Notes: generated by a model not told the origin, from the sequence alone. DNA of 64,000 nucleotides from Hyphomicrobiales bacterium (GCA_900471485.1 UCEU01000016.1:186001-250000); one strand, 5' to 3'. Numbered from the stretch's first letter, positions 9,164-17,891 are shown. A program made the numbers and translations.

Positions 9164-9706
9164 ATGCTTTCAAGGCGCAGCTTGCTCAGACTGGGATGCG
9201 GTGTGACCGTCGCTCTTGCTGCCTCGGCGATGCCACTGACGCTGAGCTTCGGGCTGTTTCCGACGCCAACCATGAATGCCGCTCAGGCGAAGGACGGCAA
9301 TAACGGCAACGGCAATGGCGGTGGCGGTGGTAATGGCAACGGCGGCAACAATGGTAACGGTTCCAGCAATGGGAACGGCAACGGTGCGGGCAACGGAAAC
9401 GGAAATGGTGCTGGCAACGGCTCCAGCAACGAGGGTGGCAACGGCAGTGGCAAAGGGGGCGCGGGCGCAAGCGGCAACTCCGCCAAGGGCGGCGGCTCGT
9501 CGCCATCATCTCCTTCCGCATCGGCTGCATCGGGCGTTCAGGCCACCGAAGGCACCGATGGCAGTGTCGATGTTCGCCACAGCAATGGCATAACCGAAAC
9601 GCTGCGTCGCGGCCGCTACATCATGCGGGATTCGAAGGGCCGAACGATCGTTGACAGGCAGGCGACGGCCAATGATGCTCGTCGTCTGAACCGGCTTGTT
9701 CGCTGA
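9164..9706 (+). CDS. exported Gly/Asn-rich protein
   Basis: A 180-residue protein with an N-terminal MLSRRSLLRLG segment, Tat- or Sec-like with an RR pair, and a hydrophobic stretch. Residues about 44-110 are a Gly/Asn/Ser low-complexity tract. The folded C-terminus includes VDVRHSNGITETLRRGRY and IMRDSKGRTIVDRQAT and resembles small surface-binding modules. No family is recognised with confidence. It is one of three exported proteins in this island that carry a GN-rich tract (the others start at 133 and 14587). Confidence 0.7.
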   Translation: MLSRRSLLRLGCGVTVALAASAMPLTLSFGLFPTPTMNAAQAKDGNNGNGNGGGGGNGNGGNNGNGSSNGNGNGAGNGNGNGAGNGSSNEGGNGSGKGGAGASGNSAKGGGSSPSSPSASAASGVQATEGTDGSVDVRHSNGITETLRRGRYIMRDSKGRTIVDRQATANDARRLNRLVR

Positions 9707-9718
9707 GCTCTATGGGCT

Positions 9719-10339
9719 TTAGCCTCGCCCACGCCAGCGCAGGGCGGCCTCGGTTCGATTGGAAACACCCAGTTTTGTGAGGATCTGCGTCATGTGATGC
9801 TTGACGGTCTTCTCCTGCAGATGAAGCCGCAGACCGATATGCTTGTTGGACAGGCCTTCTCCCACAAGATCCATTACCTCGCGTTCGCGCGGCGTCAGGC
9901 TGTTCTTGGACGGCTCCTTGTCCAGCGATACGTCGACCACCTTCGCGGACATGGCTGGGGACACATAGCGGGATCCCTTGAGGATCGTCCTGATCGCCTT
10001 CGCGAGCCCCCTGGAGCCGACGCCCTTCAAAACATATCCCATCGCGCCCCTTTGAAGCGCGCCCAGCAGCGTGTCGATCTCCTCGGACGCAGTCAGCATC
10101 AACACCTTCGTCGATGGGCTGTGTTGCAGGATTTCACCGATCGCGCTCTAGCCTCCGCCCGGCATCGACACATCGACCAGCATGACATCGGGATGCTTGT
10201 CGGCCGCGATCATCGCCGCGTCGTCGCTGGTGGCACCTTCTCCCACGACCAGGAAGTCCTTGATTTCGGAAAGGCTGCGCGTCACACCTTCGCGAAATAG
10301 CGGATGGTCATCCACGATCCCAACAGTAATGGACGTCAT
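9719..10339 (-). pseudogene. NarL/LuxR-type response regulator with in-frame TAG
   Basis: The N-terminal receiver half (MTSITVGIVDDHPLFREGV to VMLVDVSMPGGG) is followed by TAG at 10150-10148. The same frame then continues with SAIGEILQHS, VLMLTASEE, GAMGYVLKG and a complete LuxR-type helix-turn-helix (LTPREREVMDLVGEGLSNKH, KTVKHHMTQIL). Only one codon is abnormal. The receiver and DNA-binding parts would be split unless the amber is read through; an ATG at 10105 could restart the C-terminal part. The start overlaps the kinase stop (ATGA), so the two formed a coupled pair. It is the natural candidate to bind the palindromic boxes of this island. Confidence 0.8.
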
Positions 10340-11772
10340 CTCTGCTCTCCCGTTTCCATCGGTTCGAAGGTCATCGTCAGGATCGTGCCCTTGTCCCCGG
10401 TCTTCACTTCAAACGTTCCGCCAAGACTATCGACCCGCTCGCGGAGCCCGACAAGCCCGAGGCTCGATGGCCTGACATGGTTCGGATCGAAGCCCTCGCC
10501 TCGATCACTGACCTCAATCGTGACATGCCCGCGATGAAGGGTGGCCCAAACGGCCTGCTGAATGCCGCCGGCGTGACGATGGGCGTTGTTCAAGGCTTCC
10601 TGAATGAACCGGTAGCTACAGATCTTGACCGCCGCTACCGGCTCCGAGCCGTCCTGCTCGATCACCGTGTTGACGGTGGTATCGGTTCTCATTTGGTGGG
10701 CCTCGGTGACGCGGTTGACGATTTCGGCAAACGAAGCCTTTTCGATCTCCGGAAGCACCAGTCCCTTGCAGATATCCTGGATCTCGGTCATCGCCTCGGC
10801 GAGGCTGGAGCGGATCCAGGAGAGCTCCTTCTCACGCTCGTCGGGCTGCGTTTCCGCGCTGATCAGCAATTCGCTATCCAGCCGCAGCGAGGCATAGGCG
10901 ATGTGTTGTGCAGGCCCGTCGTGGAGATCGGCGCCTATGCTGCGCAGATATGTCTCGTTCAATGATGCGGCGCGTTGGGATGCGCGCTGTAGCCTACCCT
11001 GCAGCCCCTTGTTCTCGGCAAGCAATGCGGAGAGTTCCGCAACGCGTTTGGCGAGATCTCTTTGCTGGTCCTCGATCGTTCGGCTCCCGCGAAAAACCAG
11101 TCCTGACAGGACGGCGAAGAATACGGATGTGAGACCTGCGACGCCAAACCAGCTCCACAATCTCGCCCGCGTCAGGCTTTCACCCAGCCCTTCGGCCGTC
11201 TCGTAAAATTCGAGAACCGCAACAGCTTGGCCCGACCAGGGCTGGAGTACGGGGTTGTAAATCTCCATTAATGGCTTGCCGAGCGAACGTTCGGTGGTGC
11301 TTTCGGGGTCGTCGGCGATCTCATAGCGCGCAACCAGCGTTCCGGCGAATGCCTGGCGAAGCTTGTCGTTGACGGCAAACTGCTTTCCGACAAGCGCCTT
11401 GTCGTTGGAGTAGAGAATTGTCCCGTCCGCGCGCCACAGCTTGAACGACACCAATCGCTTTCCAAGCGCTCCTTGCCCAAGCGTCTCATCGAGCGCCAGC
11501 GCGCTCGCCTCGTCCAGCGGCGCAGCCTTCTGCATGTCGGGAAGTAGCGGAGCAACGACACTGTCGACATAAAGGGCGGTCGCCGCGCCGGAATTATGAA
11601 TCACCGCATCTTCGATGACCTTCGACACCAGATAGCCGACGATGAACATTGCCGCCAAACTGACAAGTCCACCAACCACGACAAATCGCAGGGCGAGAGA
11701 GCGGGCCGTCCAGCGGGAAATCCAGTTCATGATCGACCAGTTGTAGTGAGACCCCCGATACCTATCGCTCAT
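10336..11772 (-). CDS. NarL-type sensor histidine kinase
   Basis: A 478-residue membrane kinase. The first membrane segment lies at about 28-52 (LALRFVVVGGLVSLAAMFIV) and the second at about 202-222, with a periplasmic sensor of about 150 residues between them. The H-box is IGADLHDGPAQHIAYASLRL (HisKA_3 type, around 283-300). The ATPase part has N-box NALNNAHRHA-like text (FIQEALNNAHRHAGG) and VSDRGEGFDP. An alternative start is the ATG at 11730. The stop overlaps the start of the response regulator at 10339. The kinase itself is intact although its partner carries a TAG. Confidence 0.88.
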   Translation of the reverse strand: MSDRYRGSHYNWSIMNWISRWTARSLALRFVVVGGLVSLAAMFIVGYLVSKVIEDAVIHNSGAATALYVDSVVAPLLPDMQKAAPLDEASALALDETLGQGALGKRLVSFKLWRADGTILYSNDKALVGKQFAVNDKLRQAFAGTLVARYEIADDPESTTERSLGKPLMEIYNPVLQPWSGQAVAVLEFYETAEGLGESLTRARLWSWFGVAGLTSVFFAVLSGLVFRGSRTIEDQQRDLAKRVAELSALLAENKGLQGRLQRASQRAASLNETYLRSIGADLHDGPAQHIAYASLRLDSELLISAETQPDEREKELSWIRSSLAEAMTEIQDICKGLVLPEIEKASFAEIVNRVTEAHQMRTDTTVNTVIEQDGSEPVAAVKICSYRFIQEALNNAHRHAGGIQQAVWATLHRGHVTIEVSDRGEGFDPNHVRPSSLGLVGLRERVDSLGGTFEVKTGDKGTILTMTFEPMETGEQR

Positions 11773-11988
11773 TCAGAATTTTTCCAGGCGCGGGAGGATG
11801 CATCGCAGGCGGAAGACATCTCTGCCCCTCGTTGAGCCGCGCTTATCTCGGAACGGGCAACACGCGTCAATGTGCCATCGTCCAAGAGCGTGCACTGACA
11901 ACCCAGGTCACCCTTTCTTAGGGCTCAATCGATCTGCGATCCGACCGTCGGAAGGACCTATACGCCTGTGTCGGCGTCGACAAGGAGG

Positions 11989-11998
11989 GACTTAAGTC
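11989..11998. promoter_or_regulatory. palindromic box between the kinase and BON genes
   Basis: A perfect GACTTAAGTC, identical to the box at 53. It lies 90 bp before the BON-protein ATG and about 217 bp upstream of the divergent histidine kinase. Confidence 0.55.
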
Positions 11999-12087
11999 TT
12001 ACCAGCGGAACCGAAGGGGCTGCAGCGAGATTAGTTTTGCATTCACCGAATGGTTCTCCAAAGCGAGGACCGGGAAGGAGTGCCGTT

Positions 12088-12360
12088 ATGAAGTTTGGTT
12101 CCGATAGCTTCACACACGAAGAATGCTGCTCGCAAGGCCACAGTTCTGCTTCCACGATCGCAACGATCCAAGCAGCACTGTCCGCCGACCCTGATATGGA
12201 CAGTAGTGCGATCACGGTCCAGATGATTGGCCCTGTCGCGGTATTGGAGGGTTACATATCGCATGCGACCCATCGTGACAAAGCGATAGCGATTGCTGCG
12301 ATGGTCGTCGGGTTCGAGAACGTCCACGATCGAATGTTGAGCCGTTTTTCGGGCCATTAG
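12088..12360 (+). CDS. BON-domain protein
   Basis: A 90-residue protein beginning at the ATG after GGAAGGAG. Most of it is one BON domain: STIATIQAALSADPDMDSSA, then VQMIGPVAVLEGYI and AIAIAAMVVGFENVHD. BON domains bind phospholipid or envelope material and occur in osmotic-stress proteins such as OsmY. No signal peptide is apparent, and the N-terminus has an adjacent Cys pair and His residues (HEECCSQGHS), which is unusual. It lies between regulatory boxes and divergent from the kinase gene. Confidence 0.8.
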   Translation: MKFGSDSFTHEECCSQGHSSASTIATIQAALSADPDMDSSAITVQMIGPVAVLEGYISHATHRDKAIAIAAMVVGFENVHDRMLSRFSGH

Positions 12361-12382
12361 GTCTGGCGTTTTCGCTGCCTGC

Positions 12383-12415
12383 GACTTAGGTCCTGCCGTC
12401 CCCTCGACTGAAGTC
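12383..12415. promoter_or_regulatory. tandem palindromic box upstream of the 12491 gene
   Basis: GACTTAGGTC (12383-12392) and GACTGAAGTC (12406-12415) are 23 bp apart centre to centre. The intervening GTCCCCTC also occurs in the box at 4052-4084. The proximal copy ends 75 bp before the ATG at 12491. Confidence 0.6.
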
Positions 12416-12490
12416 CAGGGTATGGAACAGAGGCCTCAATTGGCGGTTTGATCCACAGCGGAATACGCCGCTGCAAAAGGAGGAAACGTC

Positions 12491-12778
12491 ATGGAACTTA
12501 GAACAGCAGGGATCGTAGCCGCGGTATTGATGACCGCGAGTTCAGCCTTCGCACAGTCTGCGATGGCCCCGGAGAACGTCATAACTTTCGTTCAGAAAGC
12601 TCCGGCGCCGACAACCCGGGTTGTTGTCAAGGAGAAGATAGTGGTCGGTCAGGCGCTCCCCGAAACCGTCGTCGTCACACCAATCCCGGATGAAACTGGC
12701 TTCGCCTATGCGATCGTCAACGACGAGCGGCTCATCGTTGAACCCTCGACCCGTAAGGTGATCCAGGTCGTCCAGTAA
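12491..12778 (+). CDS. DUF1236-type secreted protein
   Basis: A 95-residue exported protein with an AAGGAGG site seven bases before the ATG. A signal peptide (GIVAAVLMTASSAFA) is followed by ITFVQKAPAPTTRVVVKEKI and then VVGQALPETVVVTPIP... to ERLIVEPSTRKVIQVV, the DUF1236 region. This is nearly the same sequence as the C-terminal half of the 6845 product, but without the glycine-zipper insert. Function unknown. Confidence 0.8.
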   Translation: MELRTAGIVAAVLMTASSAFAQSAMAPENVITFVQKAPAPTTRVVVKEKIVVGQALPETVVVTPIPDETGFAYAIVNDERLIVEPSTRKVIQVVQ

Positions 12779-12892
12779 CGACCTTAACGTCTGAACCTTG
12801 GACGGCGATCGCCGTCAATTATTAACAATGGGCCGACATCCACCGCATCGCTATGCGGGATGTCATGGCGCGCCCAGATGTTGGAGACTATG

Positions 12893-13747
12893 ATGAAGAA
12901 GCACCACATCGCCGCACTTTTAGCTGCACTCTCTCTCAGCGTTTCGCCGCTCGCAACCATACCTGCCGACGCTCAAAGTGATACGAAGCCAAAATCGGGA
13001 TCACAGACCGAAACACAATCTGGAGCAAGCCCGACCGGTACCGGGCCCGGTTCGCAGGCTGACCAGTCACAGTCCGGCTCCAGCACCTCTGGCGCCGATT
13101 GCACCCCTGATGCTACGGGCGCTTGTCCGCAGGGAAAGGCCCAGAAGCAGCAGACGGACGGTGAAGGCTCCGGCATGCAGAAGAAATCCATGCGGCCGTC
13201 GAGCGATGGCTCAGCATCCGATGGAATCGACTCCGGCAAGACATCGACGGACATGAAAGCCAAGTCCGGATCGCAGGATACCTCTGGCGGTGCGAGCACT
13301 GAACAGAAACCCGAGCCCGGAACGGGAGGCGCAGCCGCAAAGAGCGACACACACGTTTCCAAACCATCCGAGACCCAAACCAAAGCCGGCGGCACGTCGA
13401 GGCAATCGACGGATCAGAACGCAACGACAACCAACAAGAATTCAACCGACGCGACCGTAAACAACACGACCACCAACAACAAGACCAACGTCAATGTCAC
13501 GGTCGAGCAGCGGACCGAGATCCACCAAGTGATCAAGGAAGTTCACGTCGCCCCGGTCAGGGAGGTAAACTTCACCGTTTCCGTCGGCACGAGGATCCCG
13601 AAGAAGGTTCGCCTCGAGCAGCTGCCGCCGAGAATTGTAAAGATTGTTCCGGCGTACGAAGGCTACCGTTTCTTCCTGCTTGCCGATGGCCGGATCGTTA
13701 TTGTCGATCCGCATGCGCTGACCATCGTCTACATCATTGAGGCCTAA
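12893..13747 (+). CDS. long DUF1236-type secreted protein with disordered spacer
   Basis: 284 residues. The ATG at 12893 is favoured over 12860, 12878 or 12890 because TTGGAGA lies at good distance. A signal peptide (KKHHIAALLAALSLSVSPLA) is followed by about 170 residues of Ser/Gly/Thr/Gln/Lys-rich disordered sequence and an Asn/Thr-rich stretch. The folded C-terminus (REVNFTVSVGTRIPKKVRLE to GRIVIVDPHALTIVYII) is DUF1236. It is the third DUF1236 gene of the island and follows the second by 115 bp in the same direction. Confidence 0.78.
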   Translation: MKKHHIAALLAALSLSVSPLATIPADAQSDTKPKSGSQTETQSGASPTGTGPGSQADQSQSGSSTSGADCTPDATGACPQGKAQKQQTDGEGSGMQKKSMRPSSDGSASDGIDSGKTSTDMKAKSGSQDTSGGASTEQKPEPGTGGAAAKSDTHVSKPSETQTKAGGTSRQSTDQNATTTNKNSTDATVNNTTTNNKTNVNVTVEQRTEIHQVIKEVHVAPVREVNFTVSVGTRIPKKVRLEQLPPRIVKIVPAYEGYRFFLLADGRIVIVDPHALTIVYIIEA

Positions 13748-13838
13748 CAGGAAGTGCCCGGCGGCGTTGGATCACGCCGTCGGGACCGCTAGAGGAACTC
13801 GCATCTGCAACAACTAAGTCTTGGGCGGCAAGGATCAG

Positions 13839-14153
13839 CTAGTGAGGCTTTCGATGGCCCCAGTTCGGCGATCTCCTCCCTGCGTGATCTGGCGATGTCA
13901 GCCCTCGAATTGCATGGTTAGGTACGACCTCCGGAAGCATCTCACCCATTTTGGACTGTCTACCAAACCTATGTTCGAGCTGCCGCGACAATTCGACGGG
14001 ATCTGTGATCCCCTCGTTGACCAGCTAAACAAGCAGTCTGGCCGCGGCATCGCAGGTTGAGATGTCGTCAGAAAATTCGGGCACTTTATAGCCGGCCTCA
14101 AGCAAAACGCGATGAAGCGTTTGGAGTTGGTCTGGGCTGATATTGTGGGGCAT
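13839..14153 (-). pseudogene. small conserved rhizobial protein interrupted by TAG
   Basis: Reading from the ATG at 14153 gives MPHNISPDQLQTLHRVLLEA through DISTCDAAARLLV, then TAG at 14027-14025. The same frame continues with LVNEGITDPVELSRQLEHRF and stays open to a stop at 13839. Retained sense on both sides of the stop suggests a single CAG-to-TAG or similar change. The family looks like a short conserved rhizobial hypothetical; I cannot name it. GAGGG precedes the ATG by about 7-8 bases. Confidence 0.6.
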
Positions 14154-14586
14154 GTGACGACCCTCACAGTGCTGGAACTTGTATCTTAACGTAGATGCGG
14201 GTCGGAGGTCCCGACCATGGGGTCGCGCGCCAATGGTTCGAGCACGATTGGTGCAGCAAACTATCCCGGAACTCTGAACCGCTCCGCACAAACACCCTCC
14301 AGCCTGGAACGAGCTGTTACCTTCAGCTAGCGCTTCTAAGCCGCCTTGACGCGCCTGCGCCATGGAGGACGAAGGCAAATGGCCCCCAATCTGTTCCATA
14401 TTGGCGTATCAAGGACGAGAGCCTTATCACTTCGATGCCAGCGGTTAACGTTGAAGGTTCTTGTGGTTGCTATCTCAAGCCGTATCAGACCTCCGTCCGA
14501 TGTCGGGCCGGCGATCTTCCGATACCTTCGCAATTCTCTTGAACGACAAATGCCCGTCGCGTTTGCGGCTCTATTTGGAGGAAACG

Positions 14587-15240
14587 ATGCGCTTCACCAC
14601 CATGGCTTCCATTGCTGCCCTATCATTTGCAATCGCCGCAAGTCCCCTCGCAGTCGCCGGTTTCGACCTGGCGGCCATGGCGAAAGGCGGAAATGGTGGT
14701 GGCAATGGAGGGGGAAGCGGCGGAAGCAACGGTGGCGGTATTCATGGCAACAGCGGTGGCCAAAGCAGCAGTTCCACGCATGGTAATTCAAAGTCTCAAG
14801 GCAACACCGCGAGAGGCAAATCAGGCGAAGCTGTTGGTCAGTCGCAGTCTAGGAAAGCCGAGCAGACGACAAGCGTTACCTCGAAAGAGCGCAGGGCTTC
14901 TAATGAACTTGCCGGCTTGAACTCACTCAATCGCAGCTACAAAGCCTATCTGCACACGTCTGATCCTCGAATGACCGCTATTTCGGCTTACGCTGTGGCC
15001 TACGCCCAGTACGAACTCGATAACGGCGTTGAGCCATCTGAGAATGACCCGATCCTCGGAGACCATGCCCTGGAGGGTGCGCTGGCATCGGCGACAAAAA
15101 TCGGGGAAGTTAGCCCGGCCGCTCTCGAAAAGGCCAAGTCTATTCTCGGTGTCGGCGACGCCGATGGAAAGATTGACCAGATCAGAGCCACGCTCAAGCC
15201 GACAGACGATGCCAATGCTGTGGTTGTTCGCTCGAATTGA
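14587..15240 (+). CDS. exported Gly-rich protein with helical C-terminus
   Basis: 217 residues from the ATG at 14587, preceded by TTGGAGGAAACG (strong site). A signal peptide (TMASIAALSFAIAASPLAVA) is followed by a Gly/Asn/Ser tract (about 34-85) and then a folded region beginning ASNELAGLNSLNRSYKAYLH with DPRMTAISAYAVAYAQYELD. The C-terminal part resembles a recurrent uncharacterised module of alphaproteobacterial secreted proteins. It is the third GN-rich exported protein in the island. Confidence 0.75.
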   Translation: MRFTTMASIAALSFAIAASPLAVAGFDLAAMAKGGNGGGNGGGSGGSNGGGIHGNSGGQSSSSTHGNSKSQGNTARGKSGEAVGQSQSRKAEQTTSVTSKERRASNELAGLNSLNRSYKAYLHTSDPRMTAISAYAVAYAQYELDNGVEPSENDPILGDHALEGALASATKIGEVSPAALEKAKSILGVGDADGKIDQIRATLKPTDDANAVVVRSN

Positions 15241-15432
15241 GCGGGAGCAACATCTAGGCATCGCCTCTTCAAACAGGTCGGGACCTTCTCGACCTGCGAT
15301 GGGTTTTCCAATCGGGCGGCCAAGGCGGGGCCGCGACCAAGACTATTTCAGCCATGGCTCGCTGTTTTGCCTGACCGCCGGCGGCTCCATTCCATCCAAG
15401 AATGGGTATCAGATGTCTATCAGGTCCTGCAC
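15241..15432. terminator. short spacer with possible terminator after the 14587 gene
   Basis: A hairpin CAGGTCG...CGACCTG (about 15275-15297) is followed by GATGGGTTTT, so it may terminate the upstream gene. The spacer ends at the left end of the IS21-like element. Confidence 0.4.
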
Positions 15433-15487
15433 TGTTGATTGCCACTGAGAACTGACCCGGCGTTTCCACCGAGAATTGACCCGCCTG

Positions 15488-16296
15488 TTAGGTATGTTTC
15501 GGGTCTGCGGTCGTGGTCAAGTTCCTCGTTTTCTCCTTTGTCGTTTTGGTGTCATGCGCAGAGCTGTTCTTGAAGCGGAAGCTGTCGTTTCCGGTTTCAA
15601 GGATGTGGCAATGATGGGTAAGCCGATCGAGCAATGCCGTGGTCATCTTGGCGTCACCGAAGACGCTGGCCCATTCGCTGAAGCTGAGGTTCGTCGTGAT
15701 GATGACGCTGGTTCGCTCGTAGAGTTTGCTGAGCAGGTGGAACAGCATCGCACCGCCCGACGCGCTGAACGGTAGGTATCCAAGCTCATCGAGGATCACG
15801 AGATCGGAGTGGACAAGGCGATTGGCTATCTGCCCAGACCGTCCTTGCGCCTTTTCCTGTTCCAGCGCGTTAGCTCGACGGTCGAGAAGAACCGAACCCG
15901 TTTGTGGTGATGCTCGATGGCCTGAACACCTATCGCGGTAGCAATGTGTGTCTTTCCCGTGCCGGGGCCACCGACAAGAACGATGTTGTTTGCGTCGTCC
16001 AGGAAGTCGCAGCGATGAAGCTGTTGCACGAGCGCCTCGTTGATCTCGCTGCTGGCGAAGTCGAAGCCATTCAGATCACGATAGGCAGGGAAGCGTGCCG
16101 TCTTGAGCTGGTAGGCCGTCGAGCGAACCTCCCGTTCCGCGGTCTCTGCTTTCAAGAGCTGCGAGAGGATCGGAACGGCAGCCTCGAACGCCGGCGATCC
16201 TTGCTCAGTCAGTTCGCCGACGGCTTGTGCCATGCCGTGCATCTTCAGTTGCCGCAGCATGATGACGATTGCACCGCTCGCTGGATTATGACGCAT
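15488..16296 (-). pseudogene. istB: IstB helper ATPase, frameshifted
   Basis: The N-terminal part from the ATG at 16296 (MRHNPASGAIVIMLRQLKMH) contains the Walker [10 protein letters not shown] and VRFFSTVEL. The frame then breaks near 15865-15870. The second part contains [16 protein letters not shown] (Walker B region), [19 protein letters not shown] and [19 protein letters not shown] to the stop at 15488. Four bases, or one, are missing after STVEL. IstB assists the IstA transposase in IS21 transposition. It overlaps the istA stop by about 11 bp. Confidence 0.85.
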
Positions 16297-16516
16297 GGCG
16301 GGCCTCGGTCTTTCTCAAGGCATCGTATCGTTCGACATTGGCCTTGGGCTCGTTGACAAGCGTCAGGGCTTGCGGCGCATCGATCGTTGGCGGCGTGAAG
16401 GATTTGCCGTTAACGAGACGGTGCAGCAGGTTCAGCACATGCGTCTTGGTTGGAACGCCGGACTTCAGCGCCATGTCGACCGCCGACAGGACGGCCTGTT
16501 CGTCTCTCAATGGCAA
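16286..16516 (-). pseudogene. istA: IstA transposase, C-terminal fragment
   Basis: About 76 codons remain: RDEQAVLSAVDMALKSGVPT, HVLNLLHRLVNGKS, then TLVNEPKANVERYDALRK. This matches the extreme C-terminus of IS21-type transposases. The DDE core and helix-turn-helix are missing, and the open frame runs directly into the terminal inverted repeat. Confidence 0.75.
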
Positions 16517-16522
16517 TCAACA

Positions 16523-16943
16523 CAACCTGGACAAGCGGTTGCATCCTAGGATGGGATTACTCGATGGCGTGTGACGAGCGGGCGGTGAAGGTCCAGGTAA
16601 AGAACTGCGCAGGTGCATACATTTTGACCGGTTCGATTATCCGGGCACCGCTGGTAGAGATTTCAAAATGCGCTACGCGCCCATCCTACCGAGGGGTTGG
16701 ATACTTCTTAACAACTCCTCCAGTTCCATAATTATGGTTAAGCGATTTTCTCCTATAAGTAACTGATAAATAACAATAAAATCTATTTTTCTCACGAGTG
16801 CGAGTGTCGTTATTTGCCGCGTGGCTCACGTAACGTGTGGTGCCGGGCGAGCACTGAATTTTGATTCCTGCCCCGAGCTTGAAATTCTGTTAGGCGCATC
16901 CAGATATGTGGTCGAATTCGCTCGTATTCTTTGGGAGAATATT
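16523..16943. other. AT-richer spacer, no gene seen
   Basis: The stretch around 16730-16800 is notably AT-rich compared with its surroundings (TAAATAACAATAAAATC). It could hold the promoter of the 16944 gene. No other coding or structural feature was recognised. Confidence 0.4.
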
Positions 16944-17165
16944 GTGACATTTCAATTAAATAGGACATTTGGCTCCGAAGAGTTGAACGTGATAGAAGGG
17001 GTCCTTCGCGATTGGTGCGGAAAGCATAAGGTTGATCCGACGTCGGCGGACGGGGTCCTAGCAGGTGCAGTGCTTGTCAGCCTGTTCCAGGCCGGTAATG
17101 TCACGGTTCCGACGCTGGAAAAGGCGGCAACGACGCATAAGTGGCTGTCTGAGTTCAACCGATAG
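16944..17165 (+). CDS. small conserved hypothetical protein
   Basis: 73 residues from a GTG at 16944, chosen because GGGAG lies seven bases upstream and the sequence from there (MTFQLNRTFGSEELNVIEGV) reads as a compact domain. It continues with LRDWCGKHKVDPTSADGVLA and LVSLFQAGNVTVPTLEKA. The frame is open upstream to 16821, but that part looks non-coding. I believe it belongs to a family of short rhizobial proteins of unknown function. Confidence 0.6.
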   Translation: MTFQLNRTFGSEELNVIEGVLRDWCGKHKVDPTSADGVLAGAVLVSLFQAGNVTVPTLEKAATTHKWLSEFNR

Positions 17166-17681
17166 TCCACATGATGCGGAGCACCCGAATTGAATTCCTC
17201 AGTTCACTAAAAGTGGCTCAAAACGTCGACTTTGCCCAAGCGTTAGCCACAACGGCTCGAAGAGCTTTCGCCGGATAGTGGTCCTCGCCGTGGAGCCGTG
17301 GCAGAAGCATGGTGCCACATCATCGGCAGCCAAGCTTCCGTCCAGCTTGAAACATTCCAATTGGCGAAGGGTTGCGCAGCTTTAGGGTACAAGCCCTTCG
17401 CCTTTCACTCAGGCGAATCCAGAAACTCCCAAGCGACGGAAACCACGTTAGCTCAATTCTATGGTCGACAAGATCTCTCGGCTGGCAAAAAGAAGCCCCG
17501 CGCGATGGCGGGGCAATGGCGCTGATCCAGAGTGGGCATATAACGTCGAGCGCGTGCCAATGTTCCATTCGAATGACTTTTTTAATTCAGCAAAGGGATA
17601 GAAACGCCAATGCTGCGTAAGGGGCCCGTTTCGGTGACGGAGCTAGGAGAGCGCGGCGATGAGCACTTTGTGCTCTTGCCG
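17166..17681. other. spacer with a hairpin, no gene seen
   Basis: A hairpin GCCCCGC/GCGGGGC near 17494-17513 could act as a terminator. The open frames here lack a ribosome binding site and sensible composition, so I do not call a gene. Confidence 0.4.
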
Positions 17682-17891
17682 CTACTTTGCCCGATCCTCG
17701 GCAGACGGCCAATCGTTCGACGGCTCGTTAATTTCTCCTCTTGGCCTCTGCAACGGATGTTCCCGCAGTCTCGCCACCTCTTTTTCGATGACGTAAAGGA
17801 CGGCGTGTTTTTCCGGGGCCTGCTCGATCAGATCGAGAACTAGCGCCTCGACTTTTGAGCCGATTTCGGAAAGGATGTTGCGGTCGGGCAT
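17682..17891 (-). CDS. small hypothetical protein
   Basis: 69 residues starting at the ATG at 17891, which has a near-perfect AAGGAGG seven bases upstream. The sequence (MPDRNILSEIGSKVEALVLD, LIEQAPEKHAVLYVIEKEVA) is mostly helix and acidic. Family not recognised. It lies 58 bp downstream of the HWE-kinase remnant on the same strand and may once have been in its operon. Confidence 0.6.
   Translation of the reverse strand: MPDRNILSEIGSKVEALVLDLIEQAPEKHAVLYVIEKEVARLREHPLQRPRGEINEPSNDWPSAEDRAK

Larger units (their letters stand above)
15433..16522 (-). mobile_element. IS21-family element, internally deleted
   Basis: The left end at 15433-15450 (TGTTGATTGCCACTGAGA) and the right end at 16505-16522 are inverted copies, 17 of 18 bases identical. 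Subterminal repeats GAGAACTGACCC and GAGAATTGACCC follow the left end, as is usual for IS21 ends. Only the C-terminal 76 codons of istA and a frameshifted istB remain between them. Because both ends are present while most of istA is gone, this is an internal deletion derivative and not a simple truncation. No clear target-site duplication was seen. It can no longer move on its own. Confidence 0.85.

Noticed and set aside
13811..13820. AACTAAGTC-like half site
   Set aside because: It resembles the palindromic box but has only one half and is not placed before a gene start.
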